DNA of 64,000 bases from the NCBI GenBank assembly GCA_030272155.1, contig CP126199.1, forward strand, positions 4,018,501-4,082,500, in the 5' to 3' direction. A model generated the notes under the pieces. The model had not been told where the DNA came from. It saw only the letters and a program-made list of their open reading frames with translations, and searched no databases. Positions 25,619 to 45,052 of this stretch are shown piece after piece. Position 1 is the first letter of the stretch, and each line of letters starts with the position of its first letter. A program made the position numbers and the translations under genes. The stretch comes from Tetradesmus obliquus (taxonomy: Eukaryota > Chlorophyta > Chlorophyceae > Sphaeropleales > Scenedesmaceae).

Positions 25619-26475
25619 CCTGATAATATTGCAGTTGTCGAACGTTTGACACTTTAGCGACGCCGGATCAGGCACCAGTTGAAGGCAGCAGTGGCAGCAA
25701 GCCCGCTGGGAGGGATGTCGCAACCGTTTTCAATCGATCCTCGTGCTTCTATACGTCTACAAGCTGCAGACAGCGCGGCTGATGCTGGCATGTACATGAG
25801 CACATGGACGCTTATGAATAATGACAAATGACTGGATGACATTCAGTAGTGTCGAGTAAGCCCGTCACTGAGGCCTTCAGCATTTGCTAGAGTGCCAAAC
25901 CGGTAGTCTTTACAGTGTAATCGGAGACGTGTGCAGCGCTGCAGGTAGGACTCGACCGAGATTGCTGGAACCCAGGACAATGTCAAAAGCTGCCTGAAAT
26001 CCACAACGGCACCAACACGTCGACTTCTCCTTTTACAAATGGACCAGCTCAACAAACGCTTGAATATCACGCTGACACTCGCGTCAAACATGCAATGTTC
26101 ACAGCAGCACACGCTGCAACAATTGGTTTGAGGCCGCCTCACCGGGGCGGCCCTCACTGTGCCAGGTTAGAGCTGTTTGTCTACTGCACTCGTAACATGC
26201 ACCATATTTAATAGTCCATGTATCCAGGCCCAGCCAATCCGCTGTAGCGCAGTAGCACTGCCGAGAATTGCTTCATCCCAAACCGCCAGCGACTGGCTGG
26301 CAGCAGTCCTTGCGTGGCCAGTGACCAGTTATCATGCCACCCCAACGACAAATGCGGTATCTTCGCCTAATTTATGTGCACATTCAACCAACCCTCATCT
26401 GCATATCAGCAACATGAACAGCTCCACCTAGGCAGCGTACTGCCGTGTGCCCAGCACACACAGCACCTGCAGCAG
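25619..26475. other. Intergenic between PEX11 and FAN-like gene
   Basis: Holds the PEX11 upstream region and the FAN-like 3' UTR (both minus). A 104-codon minus frame at 25843-26157 is Arg/Cys-rich without family features. TGTAA (minus) lies at 25910-25914. Confidence 0.5.
25910..25914 (-). terminator. TGTAA poly(A) signal, candidate for FAN-like gene
   Basis: Minus-strand TGTAA 562 nt after the TAG of the FAN-like gene and about 290 nt before the PEX11 ATG. Confidence 0.4.
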
Positions 26476-33890
<7,415 letters not shown>

Positions 33891-33959
33891 GGCGCTTGCA
33901 GGACAGCAGCTGCAGCACAGAGACTTGCAGGAATCACTGCTCTGCGAGAGCTGGCAGGA

Positions 33960-34771
33960 TCAGCGCTGCATGGTGCCGCTGATGCCCTGCTGTGCAACCG
34001 TGCCGCCTTCCGTCTGTGCTGCTTCTGTGTTCAGTGCTGCTGGTGCCTGTGCTGTTGCAGCTGTTCCTGCTCCTGCTGCTGCTGCTGCTGCAGCAGGGCC
34101 GGGGGGCTGCCTGTATGGTGGTGGCCTACAGATGGGAAGTTCTGGAATAGCTGCTTGGTATTCTGGCCCAATCCGAGGCTTCCTGCAAGTGCCAGGAAAA
34201 AGAATAAACACGACAGTGTCACACAAGCCAGCAGCAGGAATAGAGAGGGGAAAGGGAGGGAGGCATAGGTGTGGACAGGGTGTACATTGCACTTTGGCCT
34301 GGCCCTCCACTGCTAAACGGCATCAACAGCTGATTTATATCCAAAAGTGAGGTTGACAAGAACCTGCAGTATCATACGCTGCCAGCAACATGTGCAGCTT
34401 GATCCTGGATGCTGGATGTGGGCATACAGGAGGAACACTCATGCAGGCTGCATTCCTGCTTGGCACGGGTCGACCTGCTTCTGTCTTCGTCTTGAATTGC
34501 ATTGACGGGTTATCAACGCATGCAGCTACTCAACGTATGGCAGTTACCTTGGATGGCCTACTCCATCTGCCACAGACGTAGCGAGCTTCAACTGCTTGGT
34601 GCTGTGCTGGCCTACTGTCCACCCAAGCCGGGGCTCCTCCTCGTCACCAGAAGACTCAGGCTGTTCAAAATCTTCTTCTTCCAAAAGCTGCTGCTGAATG
34701 CTCCTTTTGTGGCTTCGCTGATACTTTGCTTTGGGGGGAAGGTGTGCTTGCTGCAAGTTTGGAGCACTCAT
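33960..34771 (-). CDS. Short ELM2-like protein, 69 nt upstream of FAN-like start
   Basis: Two exons (minus): 34771-34623 and 34182-33960, joined in phase (GG|G), 123 aa. Exon 1 encodes MSAPNLQQAHLPPKAKYQRS and an acidic stretch (LLEEEDFEQPESSGDEEEP). Exon 2 begins KPRIGPEYQAAIPELP, which matches the start of the ELM2 motif ([IV]GP.[YF]QA.[IL]P) found in chromatin corepressors such as MTA, RCOR and MIER proteins. The remainder is Ala/Pro-rich, and no SANT domain follows before the TGA. The stop lies 69 nt before the ATG of the FAN-like gene on the same strand, with no TGTAA between them. It could be a small independent protein, the 5' part of a longer alternative transcript, or the first cistron of a bicistronic mRNA. 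The reading frame and splice are convincing; the function is not. Confidence 0.6.
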
Positions 34772-35081
34772 GGGCACAAGCAGCACAGGCCAAGGTTACA
34801 AGCCTTACACTTGCTTTACAAGCTGAGCGTTCTGCCTCGAGATCACCCCTTGGTTAGACCGAAACAATCTGTCGAGTTGTGTGCCAGGTCTTTGTCATCT
34901 GAAATGCCGAACTTCTCGCCAGAGGACGGATCTGATCAAGTCATCCTTCGTGAGCGCACATGTGCTGTTTCACATTCAACATACGCTTTTGGGCCACGCC
35001 CCTGCAGCGGCACTAAAAGCCCTAACAGCAGTACTGCACAACAGCCATTACGTCGTTTTGTCCTGCGCGCTACTTGGCAGC
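34772..35081. promoter_or_regulatory. Divergent promoter region, ELM2-like/FAN (-) and PIMT (+)
   Basis: 310 bp between two opposed start codons, so it must hold both promoters unless the starts are wrong. No recognisable core element. Confidence 0.5.
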
Positions 35082-37947
35082 ATGTCAGCCCAGCTGCTCT
35101 TCTCCCGACTAGCAGTTATCTGGTCAGCAGACCAGCTGTTGCCGGCTGGTGCTCGGGCACTCTCTACCAGTGCAGCTTGCTGGCAGGCTGCCAAGAGGCA
35201 GTCGGCGCCCAGCAGTGCAGCGGCCAGCCAAGAGGCTTTGGTAGCCCAGCTGAAGCAGCAAAGTCTCCTCAGCCCTCGAGCTGCAGAGTAAGTGGCAGAT
35301 TAAGCAATACAGCAAGCTGCTTGAAGGTCATCATGTGGACTGTAGCACAATGTGTGCAATGTACTGCAGGGCCATGCTGGCGATCGACAGGGCGCACTTT
35401 GTGCAGACATACACAGGGGTGCCAGGCGAGATTGCATATCAGGTAAGGTGCAAGCAGCTGACAGCAACAATTGCCTGTGCAGTGACACCCTGTCTGTTTG
35501 ATACAATCATTGTATGCTCAAAGTGGCAGAAAATGCTAGTGCCAGGTAGTGGTTGCTCGCCTCACATGGCTCTAGCACTCTCGCATCAGCTTTACCTAAA
35601 TCACCCAAAGCTGAGAATGCTGGCGAGCGCTGACGCTATGCAGCTGTGGTGTGTGCGCAGGACACACCTGTCCCCATTGCCTGCGGCCAGCACATGGACT
35701 CAGCTTCCACAGTGGCCAGGTTTGTGTCATTGCTGGAACCCTGGGTGCAGCCTGGAGCACACGTGCTGGACGTCGGGGCAGGTAGGTGCATAAGCTAGCA
35801 GTGTATCGCTGTCCTTTCAGAGGTTGTATCATGCACGCAGTACTTGCTTTCCTGTGTTTCTTGTGCATACAATGCGAGTGGGGTGGCCGTGTGACGTAGC
35901 GCTGGATGTAACAGTTTCCTTGCACTTTATCAGACAGACACCTGTCAAGCAAGGTATGCGCTGCAAGCAAGGTGGCAGCTCCACATGAGGATCTACAAAT
36001 ATACAATATGTCTGTGACTCTGCATGGTAGCATGCCTGGTACTGTTCTGCCCCATGTGTCAGTCATTGTGATGACCACCATGCTCTGCTTGCTACAACAT
36101 CTGCGCCTGCAGGCACAGGCTATGTGTCGGCCCTACTCGCGCACTTGGCGTCACCAGGCGGGACGGTGCTAGCAATAGATAAACAGGTGAGTGCGCTGCC
36201 TGTATACACGCAAATCAAGACAGTCGTGTGCAGTATGCTTGATTCAAACATTAATGCCTTGCATGCCTGAGCTGAGCGGTTGCCAACTTTTGAGTGGCAG
36301 GAACCAATCCTTTGTCATGCTGTTTGTTATTGGCTAACCGGTCAGGGTAACACTACTCACACAGTTGATGCATGATTTTCCTGCATGTCTGCGCCATGCA
36401 TCTCAGGCCAAGCTAGTGGAGCGGTCCACAGCCAATGTAGCAGCCAGCAGCAGGAAGCTGTTGGAAGAGCACACCCTGCAGTTCAAGGTGGCAAACGCCA
36501 TGGCAGGTGCGGTGAAACAAATTGATACGTGTTGCTCATTGTTACCTAGCGCGCCAGTGGCCGCGCTCATTTCTGTCACATTCCTTTAAGTGGAGCTTTG
36601 CCAGTGCACTGTCTCTTGCATCAATTGAGCTCGGCAGCCAGTGCATGGTTCATTGCTTCAGGCGTTTGGTTACAGGAGACAACTGCATCTCGGCTAGTAA
36701 AGGGTGTCTTGCCGCTGCCATAATTAATGACACTGACTTAACTACAGCAAAACGTGTGCCGTCATCGGCTGTCACAGTTCTTAGCAAACCGTTGTCAGCA
36801 CTTTTCCTGAGCTCCTAATGCTGCGTTTGCTGCCTCGTGTTGCTGCTGCTGCTGCTGCTGCTGCAGACCCGCCTGAGCTGCAGGGCTCTGCGCTGTTTCA
36901 TGCCATCCACCTGGGCGCGTCAGCGGAGCAGGTGCCGCAGCAGCTGCTGGCCTTGCTGAGGCCGGGGGGCAGGCTGGTGCTGCCGCTGGGTGCCATGCAC
37001 GGCTCTGCACCTCAGGTGAGCAGGCTGCTCAGTGATGCATCTGCTGTGCACAGCATTAGCAGACAAGGGCGAGCTCGATCTGCTGTGCAGTACTAGTCTG
37101 CCAGATCTATGTGCTGCCAGCAGGAGCCTGCTGCACGACTGCTACACGTGCACCTCTGTCTGGATGCAACAGCACTGCTGCTGCCTACACATGTTTTGTG
37201 AAGCAGGCATCCGCATTTCTGATATCAGTTACTGGTGACAACGCTCTGTCAACATGGGTGCACCCACATCGTTACCGTCTGCAGTCACGCCGGGCGCGTA
37301 TTCCAGCGCTGCGCGTGTCTGCTGGCTTTACGACCGCCACCGTGCATGCACAGCTACTGTACACATTGTGCAAGCTGGCGTTTCACCAAGTCAAGCTGTG
37401 TGCCTGAAAGAGCAAGGCGATGAAGCCCTACCATAACACAGCCACAATTGCTACTGCTGCCTTCAGCATGCAATACCAAACTGCACAACACACAACTGCA
37501 CAGCACACAAAACATGAGTTCGACAACGAGCATGCTAGGCATCCTTGTGCTTGATGGTGGTCATGCACTGCACCCTTGCTTGTGTGCAAATTGCATTGTC
37601 CTCAATACATCAGCATGACACTGCTGTATGGTGTCCATGCCTTGGACAGCTGCTGACCGATGCTGCTGGCACTTGACAGGGGGTACCACTGGCAACCGCA
37701 GCCGCCAGCAGTCAGAGCTTCGCGGCAATGCTGTACATGCACAACCTACATAAACTCAACAAATGTGCAACGAGCCTCCCGAATGGTAACAGTGATACCA
37801 TCCCTGCTGCTGCTGCTGCTGCTGCAGGTGCTGGTGGCCGTAGACAAGGCAGCTGATGGAACCATCCACCAGACAGAGCATGGGGTGATCAGCAACAGGA
37901 TCGCGCCCCTGACAGCTGTCTATGATGACCACGTCATGGACACATGA
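35082..37947 (+). CDS. PIMT: Protein-L-isoaspartate O-methyltransferase, probably organellar
   Basis: Seven exons: 35082-35287, 35370-35442, 35661-35781, 36113-36186, 36407-36506, 36867-37015, 37828-37947; 280 aa, phases consistent. The N-terminus MSAQLLFSRLAVIWSADQLL and LSTSAACW looks like a mitochondrial or plastid presequence of about 60 residues. SAM-binding motif I is VLDVGAGTGYVSALLAHL (~110-127), followed by VLAIDKQ, ALFHAIHLGASAEQVPQQLL, LLRPGGRLVLPLG and a C-terminal VLVAVDKAADGTIHQTEHG. This order is that of PCMT/PIMT, which methylates isoaspartyl residues to repair aged proteins using S-adenosylmethionine. The substrate-loop motif usually reading G.(T/A)ISxPH is here PIACGQHMDSAST, so activity is plausible but altered. 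Convergent with the small gene at 38089-38403. Confidence 0.88.
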
Positions 37948-38052
37948 GCAGCACTGCTGCTGATGCTGACGCTGCTGCAGCAAAGTGGACCCCACACAGC
38001 AGCAGGCATTGTGGCTTGCAGCAAGCAACCAGCTGTGCGGGTGTATGGGCTG

Positions 38053-38057
38053 TGTAA
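38053..38057 (+). terminator. TGTAA poly(A) signal of PIMT
   Basis: TGTAA 106 nt after the PIMT stop. It lies just before the end of the convergent small gene, so the two 3' UTRs overlap or nearly touch. Confidence 0.5.
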
Positions 38058-38088
38058 CTACGAACTCTATTGCTGGCAAGACATCTGC

Positions 38089-38403
38089 TCAGAACTCGAC
38101 CCTATACTTTGGCTTCTTCTCCCTGCCTTTGCCCTGGGCAGGCTCAATGGTCCATGTACAGGCATGGATAGCATCTGGGTCGCTGCCTGCGCACATGCCT
38201 CTCAGGATGTCGCTGCCGACAGGCACAGGCTCTCCAAACTCAAAGATGGAGGTAGGCTTGGGCAATGCTGCTGCTAATATGTCGCCATCGCCCTGCTTTA
38301 GCTGCAGGTCCTGCACAGGGGGCTGCTGCTTGCTGTCCTGCTTGCTGTCCAGGCGCTTTGCGCTGACGCCATCGGCCTTGCTGCCGAAAGGCCACCACCC
38401 CAT
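38089..38403 (-). CDS. Small unrecognised protein, single exon
   Basis: An intron-free frame of 104 codons beginning MGWWPFGSKADG and ending REKKPKYRVEF. The centre reads KPTSIFEFGEPVPVGSDILR followed by GMCAGSDPDAIHACTW. The composition (Trp/Pro start, charged middle, basic tail), GC-rich third positions and its position head-to-head with PFK and tail-to-tail with PIMT argue for a real gene. The frame stays open 153 nt upstream to another ATG, so the start is a choice. No signal peptide or membrane segment. I do not recognise a family. Confidence 0.55.
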   Translation of the reverse strand: MGWWPFGSKADGVSAKRLDSKQDSKQQPPVQDLQLKQGDGDILAAALPKPTSIFEFGEPVPVGSDILRGMCAGSDPDAIHACTWTIEPAQGKGREKKPKYRVEF

Positions 38404-38758
38404 GTCAAGTATGAAGCTGCAGCTGTAACGAGGGCAGGAATCTGCGCACACCACTACAGTTGGCAGTCGATCGGTTGCGAGTGCTGTACAAGTGCACGAA
38501 CGAGATGAAAACAGTCCAACCACGTTCAATGCGACATATGTTTTCGGACGCGTCAAATACTGTGGGGTAACCTACAGCTCACACACCAAAGCCCTTGCTG
38601 TCAAATGACTGTGTAGACCTAGTGAGACGTATTGCTGCACAAAGGGTGTCTTTGAAATTTGAACTTGTGCTGAACTACATTAGCAGAGCCCCGGTTGTGC
38701 CACGCCTACTTCACGCGCGCCTCAAACTTTTCCTGTCGGGGCCAGCAGAAACAGCAAC
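38404..38758. promoter_or_regulatory. Divergent promoter region, small gene (-) and PFK (+)
   Basis: 355 bp between opposed start codons. No TATA-like or repeated element stands out. Confidence 0.45.
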
Positions 38759-39548
38759 ATGCTGCTCCGGCATCGCCTGGCGGGCACCGCCAGGGCGCCC
38801 ACTATTGTTTCAAAACCTTCTCCATGTGTGATCGCGATCAGAGCTGCACCACGCACCCGAGTAGCTAAGCCAGGCCTGTCCGCTACAAGCGAAAGCAAGA
38901 GCGAGCAGACTGTGACTGTCAAGGCTCCAGAGACGCCAAAGGGGGGAGACTTTATAGCGGGTCCTTACGGGCTGGGCAGGGTTTCGCTGGACGCTGCTGG
39001 TGAGGGCAGTTGTGAGTGCCAAGCCCTACTTGCGGGAATCTTGCTGCACGTTGCTCAGCTCGCACTGTATCCCTCCACAGACACCACTGAAGATGTTTTG
39101 GAAGTGCCTACTCTGCGGCATATGCTGCAGCCCAGGTAAGCAGTTGGGCTGTAGATGGTCAAGGCATCAACAGGCCTGCTGCAGATGGTAGTGTGCCGCG
39201 ATCAGAGCTGGCTGGTGCCTCAAAAGGATTTCATCTCACCTGGTTGTCTTCTGAACAACAGGGACAGTCCGTTTGCTCTGGACAACAACTCTGGAGGAGG
39301 CTTTGGTGAGTCACCAGGTCGTGCAGCAGCAGCAGCAGCTGTGCAGCTTTGCAGATACCAGCAACTCCTGCAACATGGCGCGCAGGTGCTGTACATTTTA
39401 TTGCGTGCTGTGCTTGAGTCGGCTGATTTTGCCTGTGCTGCATGCTGCTGCAGTGGGCGATCGCGACAAGGTCCGGCTGCATGCGATGCAGTTTGAGTCA
39501 ACAGAGTCATCAGGTGTGGCACAGCTCAGTGGAGCAGCACAACAGCAG

Positions 39549-39580
<32 letters not shown>

Positions 39581-42500
39581 TAAGGAACAGCCATCATTAA
39601 CGTCAGACAGCAGCCGGTGCGGCTGATGGGCTGTTGACCAGTTACCTTACCTTGGCGGTAGGTTTATAGCGCACTTGGACGAGTACAGGCAGCAGCACAA
39701 AACACCGGCAGCAGCTGCAGGCACAGAGCGCACAGGCACCATGTGGTTCCGAGTGTGGCATCAGCCCTGGAGCTTGGTTAATGCTGTGTAACAGCATATT
39801 GAACAGCAGCTGCCTGGCTGAAGCTGGGGTTTGTTCCAACAGGCTTGTGCCGTAAGGAATTTCCATGGTTTGGGCCTTTGTTTGGTTCCCTGCTGTGCTG
39901 CCTGCCAGGTGCAACGTGTGAGAATGGAGATAACAATGTGTTTGACGAGGACACCTGCCTGATTCTGCCGGAGTGGGCCATCAGGTCAGGGCCACGCAAA
40001 AGGATCTTCTTCGACCCAGAGAAGGTGCGCCAGCTCAGCAGCAGCAGCAGCGGCGGCAGCAGCAGCAACGGCAGCAGCAGCAGCGGCAGCAGCGGCAGCA
40101 GGGCAACAGCAGCTAGGGCATGGGTTGGAGCCATAGCGGCAGCAGCAGCAGCACCTGCAGATGCAGGACCTAGCATGCTGAGCAAGTAAAGAGCTGTGCA
40201 CGAGTGCAGTAGTCGCAGAACAGGAATGACAGGCAGCGCCGGCGGTTGCAGCGCAGCAGTCGTGCAGCAGCATCTGCAGTGGCAGTGGCAGGTCGGCTCC
40301 ACTGGGACGCCAGGCTGTTGGCGATGTTGCTGTGGCGCAAATGGTGACGTTATGATGAGTTGCAGGTGGGTGTGATGCCTGTTTTGGCTGCAAATGCTGT
40401 GCAAACACATGATGCCGCTGCCCTGCTTCTGCCCCTTCCTGCAGGTCACCGCCGCCATTGTGACGTGTGGCGGGCTGTGCCCTGGGCTGAATGACGTGGT
40501 GCAGAACATCGTGTTCACGCTGACTGACTATGGCGTGCCCGAGGACCAGATCCTGGGCATCCGCTACGGCCTGAGGGGCTTCTATGAGCGTGAGGACAAG
40601 CCCATCACACTCACACGGGACACTGTGGACGGCATTCACCTGAAGGGAGGCACCATGCTGGTGGGTGGATGTGTTCTGGAGGGTGGGGGAAGGGACAGTG
40701 GCGCACAGGGAGACAGCAGCAGTGCCGGGTTGGAAGCTTGCGGGGCACTTGCGGCTCGCCATGCAGCTTGCAGGAAAGGGCGTGGTAGCTTGGTGTGAAA
40801 AGGGGCTGGGACATTGCTTCTATGAGCGCAAGGGAGCACGTCACGCTCACACTAAACACCGTGGACGGCATAGACCTCACATGGAGGCACCATGATGGTG
40901 GGTGTTATTGGGGGGCGGGGGAGCTGCCCACGAGGATAGGGCGGCGCAGGGCAGGGTAGGGTAGAAGTGTCACAGGGAGCGCATAGATGGGTAGGGCTTG
41001 CACCTTGTGGGGCACACGTGGCTTGCAGGAAAGGCTGGGCAGCGCGGGGGATGCAAAGCGTAGCTGGCAAAGCCACACAGTGCACAAGTCATAGCTCATG
41101 GGCATGCACACACGCACCGCTCGGTCTTGTCATGCCAACGTGGCTGCCGCTGTTCCTTCTACGAAACACTCCTCGCAATCCTGCAGGGCACGTCGCGTGG
41201 TGGCGCCAACATCAAAGAGATTGTGCGGCGCATCGACCTGTGGGGCCTGGACATGGTGTTTGTGATCGGCGGCAACGGCGGCAATGCAGCAGCAGACGCC
41301 ATCCAGCAGGAGGTGGAGCGCCAGGGCGTGCGCTGCGTGGTGGCGGGCGTGCCCAAGTCCATCGACAACGACATCCTGCTGGTGAGCAAGGAAAACTGTT
41401 GTTGACAGAGAATTTGCATGTTGCAGGTGAGCATCTTGATCGAAGTGGGGGGTTAATAGCGCATTAGGGTTGTAACGACCATACAAATTGTGGTTTGGAT
41501 CCAGCTGCATGCAGCGTCAGCTGCAAGGGCACTGTCATTGACCAGGCTGCAGAGCAGCACCCAAGTCCGTCTACAATGGCACCCCACTGGTCAGCAAGCG
41601 GCAATAGCTTGTCGCAGCCGTTTAGCTATGTACATGCCCTGGTTGCAGGGCACTGCACTTTGGCCGGCTGCTGGGCAGTTCATCTAGCTCGGCTCCTGTT
41701 GGGAATATGCAACTGTTATGCGCACGTTTGTTGAGAGAATTCCGGCTGCTGTGCTTTGCTTCTGCTCCCGCTGCCCCTCCCGCACCGCTGTGCAGGTGGA
41801 CAAGTGCTTTGGCTTTGACACCGCTGTGGAGGAGGCGCAGCGTGCGCTGCTTGCCGCCAAGGTTGAGGCCAGCAGCGGCTACAAGGGCCTGGGCATTGTG
41901 AAGCTCATGGGGCGCAGCAGCGGCTTCATTGCAATGCAGGCCTCCATGGCCTCAGGTGCGGCCTCCAGCCTATATCGCTTGTACCGGTGGAGTCGTTGAA
42001 TGATTGAACCCCTCTGTAAGCATGTATGATGTGGATGTTGTCAACAGCTGGATGTGTCACTCTCTCCTGTGTATTGAGCGCAGGCACTGTACACCGTGTG
42101 TTGGGTCATTTGCCAAGTGCTGCTGTGTTATCACCGCGTAACAAATGTAACCACCGCGTAAGGAGTAGAACATCCTCTCTTGTGTGTTGTGCCGCAGGCG
42201 TGGTGGACGTGTGCCTCATTCCCGAGGTGCCCTTCAGCCTGGAGAAGCTCAAGCAGTGCGTGGCCGGGGTGCTGGAGAAGAAGGGGCACTGCGTGGTGTG
42301 CGTGGCAGAGGGTGCGGGCCAGGTGCGGACCGGCTGATTGGGCATCACCTGGGCATGCAGTGCTGAAGCATCGATTGGAAGCTGCAGGTGAACGTAGAAC
42401 ATGTTCCTGCAAGCATCCGTGCTTAATTCAGGCTGTGTGTTTGCGCGGCAGCATGGGTTTTAGCCGGTCTGTTGGTGTGTGTGCTGCTTGCAGGACATCC

Positions 42501-42965
42501 TTGCTGCTGGCAGCACCGCCACTGATGCCAGCGGCAACGCCATCCTGGCTGATGTGGGCACGTGGCTGCGTGATGAGTTCAAGAAGCACTTCAAGGTGGG
42601 GACGCTCACAGCGCGCTGCTTGGCCTGTGCCGTTTCGGCCACACCGCTACGTTGTTGATTGCTATGGCTTGATGGTGCTACGGCTAGATGGTGCACATAA
42701 AGATGATCCCGTATGTGGGTGCTTGCCTTGCCGCTGTGATGCGGCAGCAGCATGCTGTGCGTTTGAAGCCGCAGTGCAGCTGGCAGGGGGCTCTTCAGCT
42801 TCAGGCTGGGGATCTGTTGCTGCACACCACTAAGCAACAACATCGCTGGCGCCTGCATGCAGCTACCTCGTACTCTGCTTGACCCATGATCCCCTGCACT
42901 CATTGATGCACTCCAGCAGTGCCGCTTATGCACGCTCTTGATCAACCCGCCACTTCCTGCTGCTG

Positions 42966-42997
<32 letters not shown>

Positions 42998-43834
42998 TCC
43001 TTGCCATCGCTCCAGGGCGAGAGCGACGTCAAGTACATCGACCCCTCTTACATCATTCGCTCCATCCCCACCACATCCAACGACCGCATCTACTGCAAGG
43101 TGAGCCGCCCGCAGCACCCTGCTGCCTCACATGCCTGTTTTTGTGGCGTAGCTGTGCTCTTACGCACACTCTTCTTCTACTGCTGCTTCATCTTCTGCTA
43201 CTGCGAGTGGTCTCTGTTTTGTCGTAGTGGCCTGACACAGGTGTCTGTCGCGGCGTAGCCACTTGCTGCACTCTGCTTCTGCCACCACCACCACCATCAC
43301 CATCCTCACCCTCTCCTGCTACTGCCGCATCTGCTGCCGCCAGGTGCTGGGCCAGGGTGCGGTGCACGGGGCCTTTGCTGCCTACACTGGCTTCACTGTG
43401 GGCCTGGTCAACACGCACTACGTGTACCTGCCCATCCCCACCATCATCCAGGCGCCACGGCGTGTTAACCCCAAGGGGCGGCGCTGGAACAGGTGCGGGT
43501 GCTGTTCGGGGTGGCCAGGGTTGATGAGGGGTGGCCGGGTGTAGGTGGGGCTGTTGGGCAGGCAGAGGCTGCTATGCGCGTCATGGGTCTGGTTTTGGGT
43601 GTGGGTCTCGTGCAGGTGCAGCTGCACCTGCGCACTAGTTGGTAAACATTTGTTCTGCGTGATGTGCTACTGTGAGGAAATGCACAGGTCATTCTACACA
43701 CGCGTGTGAGGTGGTGTCCATGGTTATCGTGCGCACCGTAAGCAACGCTATAAACTGCTCACATGTTGCACATGTTCCTGCTGCTGCTCCCACGCAGGTT
43801 GAAGACAGCCATCAACCAGCCTGACCTGGTCTGA
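38759..43834 (+). CDS. PFK: ATP-dependent 6-phosphofructokinase, plastid type
   Basis: Thirteen exons: 38759-38999, 39081-39135, 39262-39305, 39454-39513, 39909-40024, 40445-40660, 41187-41381, 41796-41955, 42198-42322, 42494-42595, 43016-43099, 43344-43492, 43798-43834; 527 aa, all phases agree. It catalyses fructose 6-phosphate + ATP to fructose 1,6-bisphosphate. The first ~60 residues ([17 protein letters not shown]...) are Arg/Ser/Ala-rich like a chloroplast transit peptide. Core motifs: [23 protein letters not shown]-type [24 protein letters not shown], the catalytic-loop [68 protein letters not shown] and GFTVGLVN. The ATP-loop reads GGNGG instead of GGDG; Asn here also occurs, as I recall, in plastid plant PFKs. 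A decayed copy of the exon 6 tail lies in intron 6. Confidence 0.95.
40816..41045 (+). repeat. Decayed tandem copy of PFK exon 6 tail plus intron start
   Basis: 40816-40904 repeats the end of exon 6 (TTCTATGAGCG..., GTGGACGGCAT, GGAGGCACCATG, then GTGGGTG donor at about 40660). Downstream to ~41045 it repeats the beginning of intron 6 (GCTTGCAGGAAAGG, GGGGCAC). The unit is about 240-255 bp and the copy is diverged and out of frame. Confidence 0.8.
42966..42997 (+). repeat. (CTG)n tract before PFK exon 11 acceptor
   Basis: About ten CTG units 20 nt upstream of the CCAG acceptor at 43015. Confidence 0.75.
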
Positions 43835-44368
43835 AGTGCTGGTGGCAGGGCCTGCACTGCTGACTGCTGCTGACTGCAGCTCGGCTGCTGGCAGCAGCAA
43901 TGAGGCAGGAGGGCTGCCAGGGTGTTTGGTGTTGCTCTTAGGCATTGACTATACATGTGGTTGGTGGAGGGAGGAAGGGAGGGGCAGGGCAGGGCAGGGC
44001 AGGGCAGTGTGGAAACTTTGCTGGGATCAGCAGCAGCAATGTTGCTGTGCAGCAGTGGTTAAGCTGCATCACACAGCAGGCACGGGCCTGCACTCATTGC
44101 ACCATTCTTGTAGCACAACACCTAGCATTGATATGGTTCATAGTACAGCGTTTTGGTAGTCCTGTATGAGTATCGTGGTTTCTGTGTGTGTGCTGTCATG
44201 TACACGGCGCTGGCGTCAGTAAGCCAGTTGGTGCTTGCGCGCGCCTGCTGCTGCTTGCGGTTGAAGGTGCTGCAGCAGCATGGCCGGCCATGGGCCCAGT
44301 GGCACCGCAACAGCGCCGCACTACTCCAGCTGTCTACTGGATGCATTGTCGCATGACGTCAATGAGCA

Positions 44369-44373
44369 TGTAA
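44369..44373 (+). terminator. TGTAA poly(A) signal, candidate for PFK
   Basis: First convincing plus-strand TGTAA, 535 nt after the PFK stop. Confidence 0.35.
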
Positions 44374-45052
44374 ACCATGGCGCCGCAACAGCAGCAGGGG
44401 CAGGGCTTGCCCTGCATGACTTTGCACCGCGCCTGCACCTGCTGCTCGTCGATGTTGCAGCTGTCTGATTGCTGTACAATTGTGGGCACAGTAGTGGTCT
44501 GCATCGTCTTGTCTGCTGCTGGCATGTGCGACAGCAGCAGCTGTCCTGCAAGGTGAGGAGCATGCATGGCTGCTTTTACAGTGCATGCTGTTGCTGCAGG
44601 CGCCTCCTGGACCTTATTCAAGCGCTTGGCAGTCGTGCTGTCTTCAAGTTACAGGCGGTTCCTATTATGGCATGCCTTTGAGGTAGCACGCTGCAAGACA
44701 TGTTGTGCATGCAAGCACTTCTACAACAAAACATACATGCAACTGCGGGGTTTGCGTATTGACAGCTGCTATTGTAGGGCCCTTCGTGGCGTGCAGTTCG
44801 TCTGTGTATCGTCTGTTGCTGCCTACTCTAGCGGCACGGGCTGCCACGTGCTGGCAAGGATCTACTGCTCACTCTGCAGCCAAGTCTTGCTGGCAATGGT
44901 TGGTGTGCATTGGCATTTAAGCACTGATCCTTACATGTAAACACCTCTACATTGTGTTTGCCAGAGGTATTGTATGTAGAGGGTTCATCGTGCCAGCAAA
45001 ACAGCTTTCCATCTGACTGATTTTGCTTGATTTGTGTCGGTCAAGGAGCCTG

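Noticed and set aside
25843-26157. 104-codon minus-strand frame upstream of PEX11
   Set aside because: Overlaps the likely FAN-like 3' UTR, is Arg/Cys-rich, and does not splice in phase to PEX11 exon 1.
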